Source: Chitinophaga pinensis (GTDB lineage: Bacteria > Planctomycetota > Phycisphaerae > Phycisphaerales > SM1A02). Taken from it: a stretch of 8,604 nt of DNA. The stretch lies in NCBI GenBank assembly GCA_943329105.2, contig CALQCP020000085.1, positions 1 through 8,604 on the forward strand, written 5' to 3'. This document shows, one piece after another, positions 5,527-8,604 of this stretch (positions within the stretch are counted from its first letter, which is position 1; the number at the start of each line of letters is the position of its first letter). The notes under the pieces were generated by a model. That model saw nothing but the letters and a program-made list of their open reading frames with translations. It ran no database searches and had not been told where the DNA came from. Made by a program: the position numbers and the translations under genes.

Positions 5527-6103
5527 ACTGCCGAACCTCGCCCGATGCCATTGGTTCAAATGCAATGGAACGAACCCCGTCCGACCAGATGGGCGACGCG
5601 CCAGACGATGGACGAAACCATGTCACGAAGTCGATGGCCGTTCCGTCGATGCGATCGTTGCCTCCATCGTCCAAGAGCGATACCTGGAAGCGATATCCCT
5701 CACCGATCAGGCTGCGAAATCTGCCAAGATCAAGGTCGCGCGTGGGAATACTCCAAACATGAATGGGATGATCGCCCGGCACCGTTGCCGAACCCGCGGT
5801 GCCCATGCGGTACGCAGCGACGTTCAATGTGCCGTCGCGCCAAATCGGCGTTGGGTACGGCCGCGCAAAGAGGTAGAGCTCAATACTGAGCCGATCGGGG
5901 CGACCATTGGCATCGCTATCGGTGGGTTTCGGCGCATACAAGACACTCATTGCGTTGACTGCTACGCCCTCCGGGGCCGTCTGCGGCACACGCGCATGTG
6001 GAGGCATGGGACGACCGTCTGATGTTTCCTTGGAAACGGTCTCACAACCGGTAAGACTCAGTAACACACCGAGCGCAAGGCAGATGGATGACGGGGAATT
6101 CAT
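5525..6103 (-). CDS. Lipoprotein translationally coupled to the secretin, calcium-loop-like motif
   Basis: A 192-residue lipoprotein. The signal peptide MNSPSSICLALGVLLSLTGC has lipobox LTGC and lipidated Cys20, but an n-region without Lys or Arg, which is unusual. A Pro-rich linker follows, then a beta-rich domain from about residue 46. DSDANGRPD (62-70) matches the DxDxNGxxD pattern of thrombospondin type 3/dockerin-like calcium loops, and a second Asp-rich turn DDGGNDRID lies at 145-153. In between, LSIELYLFARPYPTPIWRDG and the segment around HVWSIPTRDL suggest a beta sandwich. I recall planctomycete proteins with a similar 'DSDxNGxPD' region but know no function. The ATG at 6103 overlaps the secretin stop as ATGA, with a weak AAAGG four bases upstream. 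The position suggests an accessory or pilot-like role for the secretin. That is inference: it does not resemble the helical GspS/PulS pilotins. Confidence 0.85.
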   Translation of the reverse strand: MNSPSSICLALGVLLSLTGCETVSKETSDGRPMPPHARVPQTAPEGVAVNAMSVLYAPKPTDSDANGRPDRLSIELYLFARPYPTPIWRDGTLNVAAYRMGTAGSATVPGDHPIHVWSIPTRDLDLGRFRSLIGEGYRFQVSLLDDGGNDRIDGTAIDFVTWFRPSSGASPIWSDGVRSIAFEPMASGEVRQ

Positions 6104-8604
6104 GGTGCCTTTGGTGTAATCGGATCAGTCGGTGACGAAGGTTCTGCACTTGGCGCTGGCAACTTGGGGCCAATGGTGATACTGCCGTTTGCTTGCTTGG
6201 TGGTGACTTGATCACCAGGCTCTGACGCGACCGGCTTAATCAGTGTTGAGTCACCCTTGCTTGGCATGGCGGCGTCGCCATCGGCAGCTGGAGTCTCGGA
6301 AGGCGCACCGATCGGGTCAACCCACTCGCCCTTGTCGTTGTATCGGCCCTGTGTGCCCTTGAGTTCAGCCTTACGAATCTGCTCCTTGAGACCAGGTTGC
6401 AACGACATACGACCAACAGCCTCTTCCGTGATCTGCTGCATGCGCTGCGGCGTGCGCACTACGTGCGGTCGCAAGACAATCAGCAGTTCAGTCTTCGCGG
6501 TTGTCTCAGTCTTTTGCCGGAACGCCAGACCAATGATGGGAATGTCGCCCAGAATTGGAATCTTGCGGTCCGAGCGCTCGTAGCGATCGTTGATGAGACC
6601 GCCGATCACTACGGTCTCACCGTCGCGCACAGTGACGGTGGTGTTGGCACGACGCCGCTCAATAATTGGACTCCGGAAATTTTCAGAAATGTCCACCGTC
6701 TGCTTGCTCAGTCGGCTGATTTCTGGCTCCACCGCCATCTTCACAAATCCATCGGGATTAATCGATGGCGTGACCTCCAGAATCACGCCCACTTCTTCTG
6801 CACTGACTGCACTCTGCTGTCCAGCAGCGCTGACGGTGACTGCATCAGGAACTCGGATGGTTTCACCAACCTGAATGCGACCACGTGTGTTGTTCGCCAC
6901 CATGACGCTTGGATTGGAAAGCATCTGTACGCGGTTCTGTGATGCCAATGCGTTGATCAGTAAATCAAAGTCTGGCCCGCCCACGGCAATATTGGGAATG
7001 CCGATACCGGAGAACAGCGCTGGTGCAAGACCAACCAGCCCGGGAGCCTTTGGCTGCAATGGGCCAAATCCAGTCTTATTGAGGCCAAATCCGCCCGCCG
7101 AGTAATAGCCATCGCCATAGTCGATGCGTGAGAATTCAATACCAATGTCCTCATTGTCAACCAACGTCACTTCGGCCAGCATCACCTGAATCAACACTTG
7201 CGGCGGGTCAACGTCAAGCTCCTTGATGACACCCTTCAACTTCTCCACGTAACGCGGGCTGCCGGTCAACAGCACCGAGTTTGACTTCTGATCGCCAACA
7301 ACGGTGACCTGTGCATCAAGGAGACGACTGGAAGCAGCCTGCCGATTATTTCCATACACCTCCAAGAGTTTGTTGCGCTCGCCGTCCGCAAACTTGGTGA
7401 GCGTCTGCGCTACATCGTCAGCGGTGGCATTCTTCAGATGCACAATGTGCTGATCGCGATTGCCAAACTGATCCGTGTCCAGCTCCTTCACTACCTTCTC
7501 CACCGCGCTCAGGTAGTTCGGCGTACCGCTCACTAGCAAGCTATTCGTGCGTGGGTCCACAGTAATGGAAAGCTCTTGGCGCTCATCGGGCACCATGTTC
7601 AGTTCAAGGCCAGCAATAGTGGTGGACCGACCGGCATTCTCCGGGGCAGTTCCCGGCGTTGCACCATCTGCAGAGGGCGGTGTTCCGCCATCACGCGGCT
7701 TGAGTACATACAGATTCCCCTGCTTTTTCAAGCGGAACAGCTCGTTCAAAATTTCCAAGACGCTCTCCGCTTCCGCGTGGGCCATCCGGATCACGCGCAC
7801 ATTCTGGGCGGAACTGTCGTCGTGATCAAGGTCCGCGATCATCTTCTCAACCAAGTCCATGGAGTCCTTGGGCGCACGGACGATCACCGTGTTGGACCGA
7901 ATGTCCGGAGTCAGGCTGATGGACTGCCGCACCGCGGCGTTGATTTCCATCTCCGCGCTCTCGGTATCCACGCCAGGCATTTGTTTGAGATAGCGAACAA
8001 TGGTTGCCTGCTGAGTACCGCGTGAGGCCAGCGAATTTCCGGAGAGGACGCTATCGATGAGACTGATGAGTTCCAGCACGTTGGCACTCTTGAGGCGGAT
8101 GTACTTGATCTCCACCACTTCCAGCGGCTTGGTGGCTTCCAGTTCGCCAACAATCTTGCTCATAGTGGTGATGTCAGAACCCGCACCCGAGAGAATCACG
8201 GCATTGGTTCGGCTATCAACAATGGCGCGCACACTGTCATTGCCCCGGCGGCGGTTCTCCTCGCGAATGTACATGTTCTCCAGCAGCTGCACGATGTCCG
8301 TGGCGCGGCTCTTCTTCAACTGGATTGTCTGGAAGTCACGCGTCAGTGCGCTGTCATTTCCCACTGATTTCAGGCTATCAATCAACTGCTTGATGATCTC
8401 AGCGTTCTCTTGGCTCGAAGCAACGATCAACGTATTGGTGGCAAGGTCGCTTTCGATGGAGATACGGTCCGAGGGACGGGCCGTGTCTCCGAGAGTGGCC
8501 ATGCGTTCACGCATCACTGTCTGCAAGCGTGGGGCAATGGTTTCCACCCGAACACCCTGCACCGGGATGACATGGAGGGCGACTGCTGGGTCGGTTGGCT
8601 GCTC
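6100..8604 (-). CDS. Type II secretion / type IV pilus-like secretin (GspD/PilQ superfamily), 5' end beyond window
   Basis: Forms the multimeric outer-membrane channel for protein secretion or a pilus. The 834 visible residues are numbered from the right edge, where the frame is still open, so the N-terminus (signal peptide, any N0 domain) is missing. Five KH-like N-domain repeats appear at about 9-79, 88-158, 162-260, 267-377 and 384-465; each ends in a recognisable strand-helix such as SRTNAVILSG, IRSNTVIVRA, PRTNSLLVSG or QKSNSVLLTG. The secretin domain follows at 466-717: PPQVLIQVMLAEVTL, the strand LASQNRVQMLSNPSVMVANN, VGETIRVP, VGVILEVTPSINPDG, and the signature VRDGETVVIGGLI with KIPILGDIPIIGLAF. 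The last ~117 residues are a Pro/Ser/Ala-rich tail without a recognisable S-domain. Repeats 3 and 4 carry insertions, one rich in Gly/Thr/Pro. The stop overlaps the next lipoprotein start (ATGA). No other gsp or pil gene is in the window, so the choice between T2SS and T4P is open. Confidence 0.92.
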   Translation of the reverse strand, partial: EQPTDPAVALHVIPVQGVRVETIAPRLQTVMRERMATLGDTARPSDRISIESDLATNTLIVASSQENAEIIKQLIDSLKSVGNDSALTRDFQTIQLKKSRATDIVQLLENMYIREENRRRGNDSVRAIVDSRTNAVILSGAGSDITTMSKIVGELEATKPLEVVEIKYIRLKSANVLELISLIDSVLSGNSLASRGTQQATIVRYLKQMPGVDTESAEMEINAAVRQSISLTPDIRSNTVIVRAPKDSMDLVEKMIADLDHDDSSAQNVRVIRMAHAEAESVLEILNELFRLKKQGNLYVLKPRDGGTPPSADGATPGTAPENAGRSTTIAGLELNMVPDERQELSITVDPRTNSLLVSGTPNYLSAVEKVVKELDTDQFGNRDQHIVHLKNATADDVAQTLTKFADGERNKLLEVYGNNRQAASSRLLDAQVTVVGDQKSNSVLLTGSPRYVEKLKGVIKELDVDPPQVLIQVMLAEVTLVDNEDIGIEFSRIDYGDGYYSAGGFGLNKTGFGPLQPKAPGLVGLAPALFSGIGIPNIAVGGPDFDLLINALASQNRVQMLSNPSVMVANNTRGRIQVGETIRVPDAVTVSAAGQQSAVSAEEVGVILEVTPSINPDGFVKMAVEPEISRLSKQTVDISENFRSPIIERRRANTTVTVRDGETVVIGGLINDRYERSDRKIPILGDIPIIGLAFRQKTETTAKTELLIVLRPHVVRTPQRMQQITEEAVGRMSLQPGLKEQIRKAELKGTQGRYNDKGEWVDPIGAPSETPAADGDAAMPSKGDSTLIKPVASEPGDQVTTKQANGSITIGPKLPAPSAEPSSPTDPITPKAP

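Noticed and set aside
5471..6022. 183-residue plus-strand open frame opposite the secretin-coupled lipoprotein
   Set aside because: It starts at a non-ATG codon inside the tRNA terminator region and has no recognisable domain. The opposite strand has a lipobox, a coupled start and coherent protein composition.
8560..8562. GTG as the secretin start codon
   Set aside because: The frame remains open to the window edge and the residues upstream (ALHVIPV) form the first strand of a KH-like repeat, so the real start lies outside the window.

Overview
The window looks like ordinary chromosome from a Gram-negative-type bacterium with moderately high GC. My best guess is a planctomycete, possibly of the Phycisphaerae. 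This is inference from three things: an outer-membrane secretin with a lipoprotein partner, small lipoprotein families I recall mainly from planctomycetes, and translation starts that mostly lack a clear Shine-Dalgarno sequence. No phage, insertion sequence, integrase or CRISPR array is visible.

Layout, left to right. Positions 13-2063 (+) hold dapB (lysine and meso-diaminopimelate synthesis), then an M16-family peptidase homologue whose zinc site has been lost although its Arg/Tyr substrate-binding pair is kept. Positions 2064-2142 are a short convergent gap with an 11-bp tandem duplication and two competing hairpins. Positions 2143-3910 (-) form a probable three-gene operon, transcribed right to left: a small lipoprotein, a ten-helix EamA/DMT transporter joined to it by an ATGA start/stop overlap, and an 86-residue conserved-looking protein. 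The start of the lipoprotein gene lies inside a degenerate 9-nt tandem repeat. A divergent intergenic region leads to a 421-residue lipoprotein (+, 4013-5278) with a PDZ domain and a disordered Ala/Pro tail that ends in an 18-bp tandem repeat.

A tRNA-Gln(CUG) gene (5399-5469) with its own plausible promoter and a good intrinsic terminator follows. It faces a second leftward operon: the 3' part of a type II/type IV-pilus-like secretin gene (6100-8604, cut by the right edge), coupled by another ATGA overlap to a lipoprotein with a calcium-loop-like Asp motif (5525-6103).

How the genes may work together: the secretin and its coupled lipoprotein are the best candidates for one machine, an outer-membrane secretion or pilus channel plus an accessory or pilot-like protein. 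The secretin shows at least five KH-like periplasmic repeats, more than the usual three of GspD. The dapB, transporter and PDZ genes look like separate housekeeping or envelope functions. I see no clear new defence or mobile system here. The points most worth a second look are the secretin-lipoprotein pair and the zinc-less M16 protein.
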